A stretch of DNA of 64,000 bases from CAYNRA01 sp046296415 (GTDB lineage: Bacteria > Bacteroidota > Bacteroidia > Cytophagales > Spirosomataceae), in NCBI GenBank assembly GCA_046296415.1, contig JBKBLN010000001.1:124001-188000 (forward strand), read 5' to 3'. A model generated the notes under the pieces. It was given only the letters and a program-made list of their open reading frames with translations, did no database searches and was not told where the DNA came from. The stretch's first letter is position 1; the number at the start of each line of letters is the position of its first letter. This document shows, piece by piece, positions 42,280 to 51,611 of the stretch. The translations under genes were made by a program, and so were the position numbers.

Positions 42280-43059
42280 TTAGGGCAAAGAAATGTTACC
42301 AACGAATACCCGTTTGGCAGGCCCTGTGAGGTAAATTTGGTCAAAACCTTGGGGGGTTCTCTCAAATGCCACCGATAACGAGCCACCCAGGGTTTGGATG
42401 GCCACGGGAGAAGGCCAACCGAAAGCCAAGTGTGTGGCTAGCGCGCAGGCTGTTACGCCTGTTCCACACGAGAGTGTTTCATCCTCTACACCTCGCTCGT
42501 AAGTTCGTACAAATAACGATTGATCTGGCTGTTTTTCAACAAAATTGACATTGGTTCCTCCTTGGCTCACCCATTCGGGGGAGTACCGGATCTCAGCCCC
42601 TTTGGAGGCCACTGGATAGTGGGCAAGGGAATCGACGAACGTGACGTAATGAGGGGAACCAGTTTGTAAGAAAAAGTGGGATGGCTGTTGTTCAAAATCC
42701 ACAACGTCCATCATTTTAAGGGAAATAACATCCTTTGAAACAAGGGCATCATGCGGGCCGTCTACCGCGAGGAATCGGGTGGTGTTTTGAATAACCCCCA
42801 GGTCATGTGCAAAACGAACCAGGCAACGTCCACCATTTCCACACATGGTACTTTCCCGTCCATCGGCATTGTAATAGACCATTTTAAAGTCGTAACCTTC
42901 TTCCAAGGCCAGACAGATGAGTCCATCCGCTCCGATTCCAAAGCGGCGGTGGCATAAGAAGGCGATTTGCTCCGTTGAAGCATGAAAGTGGCCATCCCGA
43001 TTGTCAATCAGGATAAAATCATTCCCGGTGCCTTGATATTTGAAGAATTGGAGTTCCAT
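42280..43059 (-). CDS. dapF: Diaminopimelate epimerase
   Basis: A 259-residue enzyme, with the start at 43059. A longer open frame to 43215 would add 52 unrelated residues and run through a terminator hairpin into rplS. MELQFFKYQGTGNDFILIDNRDG is the normal N-terminus. The two active-site cysteines are Cys73 (TMCGNGGRC) and Cys198 (LSCGTGVTACALA). It converts LL- to meso-diaminopimelate for lysine and peptidoglycan. It lies after rplS, but a U-rich terminator ends about 18 nt before its ATG, so its own expression depends on read-through or an unseen promoter. Confidence 0.93.
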   Translation of the reverse strand: MELQFFKYQGTGNDFILIDNRDGHFHASTEQIAFLCHRRFGIGADGLICLALEEGYDFKMVYYNADGRESTMCGNGGRCLVRFAHDLGVIQNTTRFLAVDGPHDALVSKDVISLKMMDVVDFEQQPSHFFLQTGSPHYVTFVDSLAHYPVASKGAEIRYSPEWVSQGGTNVNFVEKQPDQSLFVRTYERGVEDETLSCGTGVTACALATHLAFGWPSPVAIQTLGGSLSVAFERTPQGFDQIYLTGPAKRVFVGNISLP

Positions 43060-43076
43060 TTCGATGGGATTTGTGT

Positions 43077-43105
43077 CAAAAAAAGCCGCCTCAGGAAGGC
43101 GGCGT
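43077..43105 (-). terminator. Rho-independent terminator after rplS, directly before dapF
   Basis: Minus strand: GCCGCCT pairs with AGGCGGC around a 5-nt loop and is followed by seven T. The tail ends about 18 nt before the dapF ATG. Confidence 0.88.
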
Positions 43106-43151
43106 TTTCTTACACAAATTATGAAAAAGCTATTACTTAAAATCGTGTAAC

Positions 43152-43167
43152 TTGAGATTAATCTCAA
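43152..43167. promoter_or_regulatory. Perfect 16-bp palindrome after rplS
   Basis: TTGAGATTAATCTCAA is a perfect inverted repeat one base from the rplS stop codon. It may be a protein-binding site (possibly for dapF) or form a short RNA hairpin. Confidence 0.45.
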
Positions 43168-43168
43168 A

Positions 43169-43522
43169 TTATTTCTTAAGCTCTTTAATTTTGGCGGCTT
43201 TTCCTTGCTTACCACGTAGGTAATACAAACGGGCGCGACGCACTTTCCCTTTGCGTAACAATTCGATTTTCTCTAAGCTTGGCGACAAGATGGGGAAAAT
43301 TCTTTCCACACCAACACCATTCGATACTTTCCGTACAGTGAATGTTTCACCGCTACTTCCCAAATTACGACGCTGAATAACAGCACCTTGGAAAATCTGG
43401 ATACGCTCTTTGTTACCTTCTTTGATACGTACGTGAACGTTCACGGTATCACCTGCCTTAAAGTCTGGAAAGGTGGCTCTTGGAGCACTGTACTCCGACT
43501 CTACTAATTTAATTAAATCCAT
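43169..43522 (-). CDS. rplS: 50S ribosomal protein L19
   Basis: A 117-residue ribosomal protein. FKAGDTVNVHVRIKEGNKERIQIFQGAVIQRR and FPILSPSLEKIELLRKGKVRRARLYYLRGKQGKAAKIKE are strongly conserved L19 segments. It sits at the 30S-50S interface of the ribosome. It has a consensus promoter about 85-115 nt upstream and a strong terminator after it, and is not next to trmD/rpsP as in many bacteria. Confidence 0.97.
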   Translation of the reverse strand: MDLIKLVESEYSAPRATFPDFKAGDTVNVHVRIKEGNKERIQIFQGAVIQRRNLGSSGETFTVRKVSNGVGVERIFPILSPSLEKIELLRKGKVRRARLYYLRGKQGKAAKIKELKK

Positions 43523-43607
43523 TGGATGAATGAAAAAAAGTGTTTGGAAATTTCACTTACCAGAGGCTTCCTTCAGGCTTTAAAGGAGGCATTCGCAAAA
43601 TGAGTTG

Positions 43608-43639
43608 CAAATATAGGCAAAATTTGAATCCAAACCAAA
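43608..43639 (-). promoter_or_regulatory. Consensus promoter of rplS
   Basis: On the minus strand TTTG (43639-43636), a 20-nt spacer and TATATTTG (43615-43608) fit TTTG-N19-21-TAnnTTTG exactly. Transcription should start near 43601, about 80 nt before the rplS ATG. Confidence 0.75.
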
Positions 43640-43651
43640 TGGCCTTGCATC

Positions 43652-44755
43652 TTAATACCCATCTGATTGCGAGGGTTTTACCTTACCCCACCCCATGGCA
43701 GAAATCATCCATTTGGGTAGTGGTTTTTGGTGTTTCCGTTTCTTCAAGTCCAAGAACCAACCCCATTTTTTCATGATGGGTACCTTGTGCGTCTCTACGA
43801 ATTCGATCAAGGTGCCGTCAGGGTCTTCAATGTAAGAAAATCGACCACCGGCTTCTCCCATATCAAACGTGGTGGCGCTATCGACCGTGAAGGGGAATCC
43901 ATTTTGCTGGCATCGTTCTTGGATGGCGTCCATGTTGAGTGCATCAAAACAGACATGGATATAGCCCAAGTCACCCCAGCTTCGTCCATCGAATATGCGG
44001 GAAGGCTTGCGGTCGAGGGCCTGGATGAGTTCAATCTCAATATTGCCGAACAGTTCACTGAAGGCCCCGAGGTTGGTTTGTTTTTTTCGGAGCAAAACAC
44101 GGCGGTAGCTGCGATGTCCTTCGGGTAAACCCGCTAGGTCTTGAAATGTGCCCGAAACATCATATACCACTTGATTGATTCCGAGGGTATCTCGGTACAG
44201 GGCCAGAGATTGCTGGATGTCACTTACCCCTATAACAACTCCAAGAACACCACCCAAAAGGTGTTGGGATTGTGCTTTAAACCAAGAGGAATCCTCGGTG
44301 AGTTGGATGGCATTTCCTTCGGGATCTTGAATCCAAACACTGGGTTGATTATGGGGTGTATTGACCCCTTCCATGTGGTTTAATTCACACCATTTAGCCA
44401 CCGATCGGCATTTGATTTTCAAGCCAAAAATGCCCAAATCCCCTAAAGCGGGAGCTGAAGTAGGGGCTAAAGGGACAGGAGAACGAGATTCCCAAATTTC
44501 GGCTCCTCCGCCCCCTGCTAAATTGACGGCCAAAATGGCCCGTCTTTCGCGGATGATTCCTTCGGTATGAGGTGTCATGAGTTTGGCGTGTGCTACATCG
44601 TCAAATACGGGGACACTTAAACCCAACTGAAGCCCGTACCAAGACCATGCTTTGGTGGCTGATGTGACACCGATTCCCACTTGTTGGATGCCTGAAATTA
44701 ATTCAAGAGATGTTGTGGTGGCGTCTTTTTGAAGAGTAGTCATAGGTAAGGTCAA
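43652..44755 (-). CDS. Two-domain VOC (glyoxalase/dioxygenase-like) protein
   Basis: A 367-residue protein made of two vicinal-oxygen-chelate units. Unit 1 (about 22-165) starts QQVGIGVTSATKAWSWYGLQLGL and ends with a DPEGNAIQL segment. Unit 2 (about 172-320) starts GGVLGVVIGVSDIQQSLALYRDTLGI and ends GEAGGRFSYIEDPDGTLIEFVE. The second has the better metal-site candidates (His in IHVCFDA and the Glu of LIEFVE). The family includes glyoxalase, extradiol and 4-hydroxyphenylpyruvate dioxygenases; no substrate can be inferred. It is monocistronic. Confidence 0.78.
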   Translation of the reverse strand: MTLPMTTLQKDATTTSLELISGIQQVGIGVTSATKAWSWYGLQLGLSVPVFDDVAHAKLMTPHTEGIIRERRAILAVNLAGGGGAEIWESRSPVPLAPTSAPALGDLGIFGLKIKCRSVAKWCELNHMEGVNTPHNQPSVWIQDPEGNAIQLTEDSSWFKAQSQHLLGGVLGVVIGVSDIQQSLALYRDTLGINQVVYDVSGTFQDLAGLPEGHRSYRRVLLRKKQTNLGAFSELFGNIEIELIQALDRKPSRIFDGRSWGDLGYIHVCFDALNMDAIQERCQQNGFPFTVDSATTFDMGEAGGRFSYIEDPDGTLIEFVETHKVPIMKKWGWFLDLKKRKHQKPLPKWMISAMGWGKVKPSQSDGY

Positions 44756-44837
44756 AGAGCATGTAGAAACTTACATACTGAAAAAACAGGTGAATAAAAG
44801 ATCAAGTATAATAAAATTCCCTGTATTTTCTTGAATT

Positions 44838-45542
44838 TTACCTGTAATCTAGCATTTTTTTATACCGCATGGCCATATCTTGGAATGAACACGTTCGATT
44901 CAAAAAGAGCCGCATCATCGTAAAGTTAGCCCACTGAACTCGCCAATACGAATTGGTCGCATACTTTCGAGAAGAAACCACGACGTTCCTTGGAATAATC
45001 GTAAAGTTGAGGTGCAATTTCTCGGCACGTAGTAGGATATCATAATCCTCCATGATTAGACACGTCGAATCAAACCCTTTCAACTTTTCAAAAGCGGTGC
45101 GTTTAATGAACAAGGTCTGATCGCCCCCACGGCACCAAATTCGATTAAACCGAGTAAAAAACGAGTTGATGTAAAGTAAAACATGGGGATATTGGTCAAA
45201 TCGATACCGATAACAACCCAAATCAGCTCCTTTTAACAAGGCTACGGGGATGTCAACTAAAAAATTGGGGTGTAGCCGCGTGTCGGCATGAACAAAATAC
45301 AAAATGGAACCTTGCGATACAGCAGCTCCTGCATTCATTTGATTGGCTCGGCCTGCTTCGGAAGATCGAATGTAGGTTACATTCCAAGCGGCTACTAAGT
45401 CATCAATCACATCCGTCGATTTAGGTGAATCTACGATAATGATCTCATTTTCTGGGGCTAAAGCACGCAAATGAGGTAAAAGCGTTTCCAAATTTTCACG
45501 TTCGTTGTAAACAGGAACGATGATCGAGATGGCTTTAGGCAT
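44838..45542 (-). CDS. Glycosyltransferase family 2 (TIGR04283-like)
   Basis: A GT-A enzyme of about 234 residues from the ATG at 45542, which gives the normal N-terminus MPKAISIIVPVYNERENLETLLPHL. A longer frame to 45620 would almost meet the divergent nnr start. AGRANQMNAGAAVSQGSILYFVHADTRLHPNF has the HAD motif where GT2 enzymes keep DxD, and LIMEDYDILLRAEKL is the acceptor region. This combination is the TIGR04283 group. The sugar and acceptor are not known. Confidence 0.83.
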   Translation of the reverse strand: MPKAISIIVPVYNERENLETLLPHLRALAPENEIIIVDSPKSTDVIDDLVAAWNVTYIRSSEAGRANQMNAGAAVSQGSILYFVHADTRLHPNFLVDIPVALLKGADLGCYRYRFDQYPHVLLYINSFFTRFNRIWCRGGDQTLFIKRTAFEKLKGFDSTCLIMEDYDILLRAEKLHLNFTIIPRNVVVSSRKYATNSYWRVQWANFTMMRLFLNRTCSFQDMAMRYKKMLDYR

Positions 45543-45627
45543 ATCGGTAAAGGTACTAGTTAGGTATTCTTTACCTAACTTTCGTATTTTAAACCGATTT
45601 GGATCAATTCGTTTCCTCATATTTTTT

Positions 45628-47091
45628 ATGAAACCTTTGTATTCAGCCCAGGAGTGGCATCGCGTGGATCAAGATACACTAAATTTTCAGCATTGGAAAG
45701 AGTGGGACTTAATGGAAGTGGCTTCCGCATCCCTTTTTAATGAGCTTCGTAAATATCTGCCCTCGTCCCAGCCTGTCCGAATGGTCGTGGGAACTGGAAA
45801 TAACGGGGGAGACGGTCTTGCGGTGGCCAGAATGCTATGGGAATCACATCACCCCGTCGAAGTTTGGCAGGTCCCCACGAGTGGACAGCCTTCTGAGGCC
45901 TGGATCGAGAATCGACGCCGATTCCTTGGACCTTTCCAAGAGATTACCGATCTCACCCAATTTGAAGAGTCCATTGAAGGCCAATATGTTGTGGAGGCCA
46001 TTCTAGGCATTGGAACGCACCGGCCTGTCGTCGGAAAACTCAAAGAAATCATTCAATGCATGAATGAAAAAGCGTCGTTTCGTATCGCCTTGGATTTGCC
46101 AGCGGGACTTCGGGCTGATACCCCCACGCTACCCTTGGATGGTATTTTTGAAGCGCATGTAACCCTTACTTGCCATCAACCCAAACTCAGTTTGTTACTA
46201 TCGGATTACGCCGAATATGTGGGTGAGTGGGTGATTGCACCCATTCCGGTGCTCGACGCCCAGATGACCTTTCCACCTAAAAGTCAAATGTTTTGGATCG
46301 ATACCATCGAAAACCTCTTGCCTAAACGTGATCGATTTGGCCATAAAGGTACCTTTGGCCATGCCTTACTCTTGGCTGGAAGTGAGGCCATGCCAGGTGC
46401 AGCCCTACTTGCAACCAAAGCGTGCCTTCGGACGGGAGCCGGAAAAGTTACGTGTGCCTCTGCTCCCAAAGTGTTGGATTACCTCCCATTGGCTGTTCCC
46501 GAAGCCATCGCCCTGGTGGAGGAATCGATTACATGGCAGGACGTACCCAAAAAATTTCAAGCGGCGGCCATCGGACCTGGTTGGACCACCTCTGCCACCC
46601 GCCTGCCGATGCTTCAACAGGTGTTGGAATGGCCCATCCCATTGGTTTTGGATGCCGACGCCTTAAACTTGTTGGCCGAGAACCGCACCTTGATTCCTCA
46701 GATCCCCCCACAGACGATCCTAACCCCCCATCCAAAGGAATTTGAACGACTGATTGGGCATCGGTGGAAAAATGATTTTGATAAGCTGGTATTTTTACGC
46801 CAATTCTCGGTAACCTACCAAGTAATCGTCTGTCTGAAAGGGGCAAATACCTGCATTGCTCTTCCAGACGGCCGACTGCTCTTCAATTCCACGGGGAACC
46901 CAGGCATGGGTACCGCCGGATCTGGGGATGTCCTGACGGGGATGATTACCAGTTGGTTGGCACAAGGAGTATCGCCAGAAAAAGCAGCCATTTTGGGTGT
47001 TTTTCTTCATGGTGAAGCCGGTGACCGAGCCGCAAAACTCCGATCCGAGCGGGCTATCCTGGCCTCCGATATCCTCGAATCGATACGGTAG
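45628..47091 (+). CDS. nnr: Bifunctional NAD(P)H-hydrate epimerase/ADP- or ATP-dependent dehydratase
   Basis: A 487-residue repair enzyme starting MKPLYSAQEWHRVDQDTL; the upstream frame to 45520 overlaps the divergent gene and is rejected. The N-terminal YjeF domain has MVVGTGNNGGDGLAVARML and epimerises the S and R forms of damaged NAD(P)H hydrate. The C-terminal ribokinase-like domain has GHKGTFGHALLLAGSEAMPGAALL and STGNPGMGTAGSGDVLTGMI and dehydrates the S form. Both halves look complete. It is divergent from the GT2 gene with an 85-nt gap. Confidence 0.95.
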   Translation: MKPLYSAQEWHRVDQDTLNFQHWKEWDLMEVASASLFNELRKYLPSSQPVRMVVGTGNNGGDGLAVARMLWESHHPVEVWQVPTSGQPSEAWIENRRRFLGPFQEITDLTQFEESIEGQYVVEAILGIGTHRPVVGKLKEIIQCMNEKASFRIALDLPAGLRADTPTLPLDGIFEAHVTLTCHQPKLSLLLSDYAEYVGEWVIAPIPVLDAQMTFPPKSQMFWIDTIENLLPKRDRFGHKGTFGHALLLAGSEAMPGAALLATKACLRTGAGKVTCASAPKVLDYLPLAVPEAIALVEESITWQDVPKKFQAAAIGPGWTTSATRLPMLQQVLEWPIPLVLDADALNLLAENRTLIPQIPPQTILTPHPKEFERLIGHRWKNDFDKLVFLRQFSVTYQVIVCLKGANTCIALPDGRLLFNSTGNPGMGTAGSGDVLTGMITSWLAQGVSPEKAAILGVFLHGEAGDRAAKLRSERAILASDILESIR

Positions 47092-47307
47092 ATAGGATTT
47101 GGCGGGGTACAAGTCCCTCTGCTATTCACTTGAGGTTGAGTACCGTCGATTCTGCCAGAGTCAACACGGCATTTAGCCACCAAGGCTCAGAGGATTCCAT
47201 GGTGAGGAGGGTAAGAAAGTGTCAATTGAAGGGATTTCAACATATTTTCATCAAAAAAACCATCAATTTGCTGTAAATTACGTTGAATTGGTGATAAACA
47301 TTCGGGC

Positions 47308-49338
47308 ATGTCATTTCTATATCCATCCTTTTTATGGGCGTTAAGTGCGTTGGCGATTCCAATCCTCGTACACTTTTTTCAATTTAGACGCACCAAAAAA
47401 GTAGTTTTTACGCGAGTCGCCTTGCTCCGGCAATTGGAGGCCCAGAGCCAGTCATTCCGTTCCATCAAACAATGGATTCTCCTGATCCTTCGGTTGTTGT
47501 TGATGGCCTGCCTGATTTTGGCTTTTGCTCAACCTCAATGGAGAGGCGCCTCCCAAGCCGTCGGTGTGACAAGTATTTGGGTAGATAATTCACGAAGCTT
47601 GGAAATTCAGCAGTCTAGCACCTCCTTACTCGATTTGATTGCCGTTGAGTTAGATCAGGCACTGAGTAAGAGCGGAGATAGGCCACGTTTTCAATTTTGG
47701 ACACATGAAACACAGATTTCTGTAGCCGATGTACACCCCGCATCGTATGTTCAAGAAAAACTAACATCTCTTCAATATGCGTCGGCCAGCCAACCCTTGC
47801 AAAACATTTGGCAAAAACAACAATTAGCTGCTCAAATGAGTGGCTTAACAGGCCCGACAACCTATATTTGGTTTTCTGATTTTCAAAAAAGTACCACATC
47901 AGGACCTTGGGGCGAATTGAAAGAGAACGAAACACTTCATCTGTTCCCGTTGCAAGGATCCAAACCTCGAAATGTTTGGATCGATTCCGTCTGGTTGATG
48001 CGGCCATTTGTGCAGGTACAAGCCGCCAACCAACTTCGGGTCCGCATTCGGCAGGAGGGTCAAGAGCCGATCACTCAAATGCCCTTGCGGCTGTTCCTAA
48101 ACAATCGTTCCACGGCCACGGTTCCAGTCGATATTCCGGCCAATGGGTACCAAGATGTTTCGATCTCATTTTCGGTTCGATCTCCCGGGAATCAAGTAGG
48201 TCTCCTCCGAATAGAGGACCCTCAAGTGGTTTTTGACAATGACTTTCATTTTTTAGTAGAAGTATCTCCTCGTTTGGAGGTATTGCATTTGAAAGGTGCT
48301 GGTGTCATTTCACCCTATGTACCCGCTGTTTTTGGGGATGATAGTTTATTTTCCTATCGCCAAACGCCAATTACCTCCATGGACCCGGGTCAAATAGGAC
48401 GATTCCCCTTGATTGTGCTGGAAGGAGTAGAGAAAGTATCCAGTGCGGTTTTAGGGAGTATCCGGGAGGCAATGCAACGAGGTTCTACACTTATTTGGAT
48501 TCCGAAAGAAACGGGACTTGACAAGGAGGTCAATCAAGCCTTGTTTTCTGGGTTATTAACAGAGACAAACCCTCATCTTCTTCCCTTGGAGGAGCCAGAT
48601 GTGAAGTCTTCCTTTTTTCAGGATGTGATCGAGTCAAGAGGTGGAGGAAAAGGCCAGTGGGCGGTTCCGAAAGTTCAAGTACAGTGGCAATGGAAAGCCC
48701 CTACCGAGACGTTAGTTCGGCTTCGGGATGCCTCTCCGGTTTTGCAAAGAAAGAAGGGTAGAGGGAAAGGTGCTTTATATGTTTGGAATACGGCACTTCT
48801 GCAAGATCGATTGGGGGAACATGCGTTGTTTCCTGCCATTATGTTGAAAATCGCGCTAGAAAGTGTAGCTCAAAAACCCCTGGCCTTTCGGATGGACCAA
48901 CCGGCTCCGTCGGTGTCCTTACCTTCTGTTTCTGGGCAGCCCAGCTTGTCTATGGTAGGTCCGTCTGGAACATTTATTCCTAACCAATCTTGGAATGGAT
49001 TCAATTGGACTTTTCAATGGCCAAGCTCCGAGGAACTTCCATTGGGTAAGTCCCTCCAATCGGGCCTATATACTTTGCAAGATGGTCAAAAATCGGTCGG
49101 ACAAGTGGCGATCAATGCAGGCCGAAAAGAGTCCTATTTGGAGGCCATTCCGGAGGCTGAGTTGGCCAAACAAATGAAAGGAAAAGGGAAGGTCGTCGTA
49201 CATTCCAAGGTATCGCTTGGGGACCTACTAGCCGATGCCTCCAATGGAAAATCCTTGTGGTGGTATTTTGTGCTGATGGCCTTGGTGTTGGCAATAGCTG
49301 AAGGGATCTTGGGGCGGTATTGGCGTCAGAAGGGGTAG
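47308..49338 (+). CDS. BatA-domain aerotolerance-type membrane protein
   Basis: A 676-residue inner-membrane protein. The first 90 residues are the BatA N-terminal domain: FLYPSFLWALSALAIPILVHFFQFRRTKKVVFTRVALL, then a second membrane segment ILLILRLLLMACLILAFAQPQW. A large periplasmic part follows, in which TSIWVDNSRSL resembles the metal-site start of a von Willebrand A domain but lacks the full DxSxS. A last membrane segment lies near 652-670. No MoxR, BatB or BatD gene is adjacent, so it belongs to the stand-alone group. Its last 13 nt overlap the convergent TamA-like gene. Confidence 0.82.
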   Translation: MSFLYPSFLWALSALAIPILVHFFQFRRTKKVVFTRVALLRQLEAQSQSFRSIKQWILLILRLLLMACLILAFAQPQWRGASQAVGVTSIWVDNSRSLEIQQSSTSLLDLIAVELDQALSKSGDRPRFQFWTHETQISVADVHPASYVQEKLTSLQYASASQPLQNIWQKQQLAAQMSGLTGPTTYIWFSDFQKSTTSGPWGELKENETLHLFPLQGSKPRNVWIDSVWLMRPFVQVQAANQLRVRIRQEGQEPITQMPLRLFLNNRSTATVPVDIPANGYQDVSISFSVRSPGNQVGLLRIEDPQVVFDNDFHFLVEVSPRLEVLHLKGAGVISPYVPAVFGDDSLFSYRQTPITSMDPGQIGRFPLIVLEGVEKVSSAVLGSIREAMQRGSTLIWIPKETGLDKEVNQALFSGLLTETNPHLLPLEEPDVKSSFFQDVIESRGGGKGQWAVPKVQVQWQWKAPTETLVRLRDASPVLQRKKGRGKGALYVWNTALLQDRLGEHALFPAIMLKIALESVAQKPLAFRMDQPAPSVSLPSVSGQPSLSMVGPSGTFIPNQSWNGFNWTFQWPSSEELPLGKSLQSGLYTLQDGQKSVGQVAINAGRKESYLEAIPEAELAKQMKGKGKVVVHSKVSLGDLLADASNGKSLWWYFVLMALVLAIAEGILGRYWRQKG

Positions 49339-51611
49339 CCGACACCTAGATTGAGAACTAAGTTTTCTTGTCGCCACGCTTTGGTCCATTGCATGTCTTG
49401 AATCACCCATCGTTGGCCTTCGGGTAACCAAGGTTTACGTAAAGGCGTAGCTAGGTCGAGACGAAAAATGACAAAAGAAAAGTCTAAACGCAGTCCAACC
49501 CCAGCTCCAACCGCCAAATCCTTGTAGAAATCTTTCTTGAATAGGGCACCTTCGTCGTAAATGAACGGATCGCGGTACATCCATACGTTACCTGCATCGA
49601 TAAAAAAGGCCGTTTCAAAAAAATCGGATAGTTTATGGCGCCATTCGGTGTTGACCTCGATTTTGATATCGCCGGTATTGTTTCCCAGAAATTGCTCGGT
49701 CAGGTTTCCGGTTCTGGCGTAGGTACCCGGCCCAACTCCACGGGCACGAAAAGCCCGAATGGAATTATTTCCTCCCGAAAAATACTGTTTGACAAACGGT
49801 AATTGGAGAGAATTTCCATACGGAATACCCACACCCAAAAAAATACGGTGGGCCCATTGGTTGCGGGTTGAATAGACTCGTCGGTAGCGGAGGTCGGTTT
49901 CAAAACGAGCATATTGGGCGTAAGTTTCTCCTAAAAAAGTTCCCACAGGCTCGTCTGGACGTCGCCATCGATGAAGGAGTCCAGCGAGATTTCCTGCCAA
50001 ATCCAAAGAACTTGTCATGTTCCATTGATGTTGGCGTGAGGTGGTTGGGGTAAAAATGACCTGATAAGTAGAACTTGGAATGAATTGATTTTCGAGAATC
50101 GTTAAAAGTCGAGGATCGAGGAAGATTTCGGAAATAAACGCCTCACTAAAATTGCTGGAGCGAACCAAGTTTAAGCTGAGTGGAGTGAAGGCGTGGGTGA
50201 ATCGACTGTTTTGTCGCCAGGTATAACCCAGGCTAGCTCGGAAAGAGTTCAGATTGTATAATCCCTGTTTAATGAAGTTCTCATAACTGAGCTGAGCAAT
50301 GGTTTTGGGTAAAATTTTACTGGTTTCGGGATCGATGGAAAACCAAGGAAGCCAAAATCTGGGGAAAGAAAGGGTGCTTTCAAATCCCCAACGGTAATTA
50401 TCTCGAAACTCGGTCGTACGCCGACCACCAGCTTGAAGTTCGGCACTGCCCAGGGCTGAAAGGGTCAATTGCTCTGCCCCTCTGAAAATATTGAGGTTTC
50501 GCCAATTTAAAGCGAGTTGGGAACCGGATAGGCCATTGGAGCGGGTAATGGCATTTAATTCGGCTCGAATCGATTTTTTCTTTTGAGGAGATAAATAATA
50601 ATATACATTCAGGAATGAAGAATCCAATTGATTGACTACCTGGTACCGAGTTTCGACAAATCGAAAATTATTTAATCCAACCAATCGAGTTCGGGTGATT
50701 CCGGCTAATTCTTCACTGTAATAGGTCCCGGGCCGAAAGCCAATGGCTTCAGTGAATAGGCGCTGTTTGTATTGTGGAAGGGAGTCTTCTAGGATCACCC
50801 CACGAAATAAGTCCAAGGACGAATCCTCAGTGGGTGGAGGCGTTTTCCCATCAGAAAATACATGAATATCGTTGATCAAATACGCTTTTTGGGCGCGGGA
50901 AGGAATGTCAGGTTTAATGAAAAACGTGAGTTGAATCTGTTGCTTTGCCTGATTGGTGTCGGCTTCTATGCCAAGATGATTTGACGAAAAAAAATAGTAG
51001 CCTCGGTTGTGAAATTGCTGTTGGATGCGCTCACGCTCTGCTTTAACCATTTCCAACTGAAAGGGTTGGTTGGTCATCAACAAGGTGCCTCGGCTAATTT
51101 CTTGAAATACCTCCCTCAAATTGACTTGACTTGGTTGTCGAAAGAGGACCGATGACAGCAAATGGGGTTGGGGTAAATGTATACCATAGGTAGCTATGGC
51201 TTTTTTTCCGTACTTCTGAAACTGCGCTGTAATCTGGGGTTTAAAATAGCCTTGCGCCTGCAAATAATCATAGATAATTTGCTTTTGACGGTCGATCAAG
51301 TTGGGAGAAACCAACACGGGTGTCTCAGCAAACCGTTTCCGCAATTTGGCGCGTACCCCATTTTCTTTTTTAGGGTTACCCAAGCCGTAGTACAAGGCAG
51401 CCCGATAGGGATATCCTATAATTTGTGAATTGGGCTGGGGCCTCATCAAATTCTCTTCCATGTATTCTTGAAGCGACTTTGCATGGTCGGTAAATCCTGA
51501 CCATTCAAATGTAGCTCCTCCATACAATACATCCTCTGGAGGCATTTGCTTCTGTAAAGAGCAACCTGAAAGAACGATGAGGCCCAAAAGCCAGCCAACT
51601 GGTGATCTCAT
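49326..51611 (-). CDS. BamA/TamA-family outer-membrane protein (lipoprotein)
   Basis: A 761-residue outer-membrane beta-barrel protein. The signal ends at a lipobox, LIVLSGCS, so it is probably lipid-anchored. Residues about 100-330 form POTRA-like units and the last 370 the Omp85 barrel, ending in NLGVGYPF with the terminal Phe typical of outer-membrane proteins. In the barrel, YFSGGNNSIRAFRARGVGPG is the conserved substrate-exit segment with VRGF-like IRAF. It follows tamB with a 4-nt overlap (ATGA), so the pair probably forms a TamA/TamB-type module between the membranes. Confidence 0.9.
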   Translation of the reverse strand: MRSPVGWLLGLIVLSGCSLQKQMPPEDVLYGGATFEWSGFTDHAKSLQEYMEENLMRPQPNSQIIGYPYRAALYYGLGNPKKENGVRAKLRKRFAETPVLVSPNLIDRQKQIIYDYLQAQGYFKPQITAQFQKYGKKAIATYGIHLPQPHLLSSVLFRQPSQVNLREVFQEISRGTLLMTNQPFQLEMVKAERERIQQQFHNRGYYFFSSNHLGIEADTNQAKQQIQLTFFIKPDIPSRAQKAYLINDIHVFSDGKTPPPTEDSSLDLFRGVILEDSLPQYKQRLFTEAIGFRPGTYYSEELAGITRTRLVGLNNFRFVETRYQVVNQLDSSFLNVYYYLSPQKKKSIRAELNAITRSNGLSGSQLALNWRNLNIFRGAEQLTLSALGSAELQAGGRRTTEFRDNYRWGFESTLSFPRFWLPWFSIDPETSKILPKTIAQLSYENFIKQGLYNLNSFRASLGYTWRQNSRFTHAFTPLSLNLVRSSNFSEAFISEIFLDPRLLTILENQFIPSSTYQVIFTPTTSRQHQWNMTSSLDLAGNLAGLLHRWRRPDEPVGTFLGETYAQYARFETDLRYRRVYSTRNQWAHRIFLGVGIPYGNSLQLPFVKQYFSGGNNSIRAFRARGVGPGTYARTGNLTEQFLGNNTGDIKIEVNTEWRHKLSDFFETAFFIDAGNVWMYRDPFIYDEGALFKKDFYKDLAVGAGVGLRLDFSFVIFRLDLATPLRKPWLPEGQRWVIQDMQWTKAWRQENLVLNLGVGYPF

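Noticed and set aside
43060..43215. Upstream extension of dapF by 52 codons
   Set aside because: It would read through an intrinsic terminator into rplS, and the normal DapF N-terminus starts at 43059.
45520..45627. Upstream extension of nnr by 36 codons
   Set aside because: It lies inside the divergent glycosyltransferase gene, and the family N-terminus begins at 45628.
47092..47307. tRNA or small RNA in the gap between nnr and the BatA-like gene
   Set aside because: No cloverleaf, strong hairpin with T run or promoter match was found by eye.
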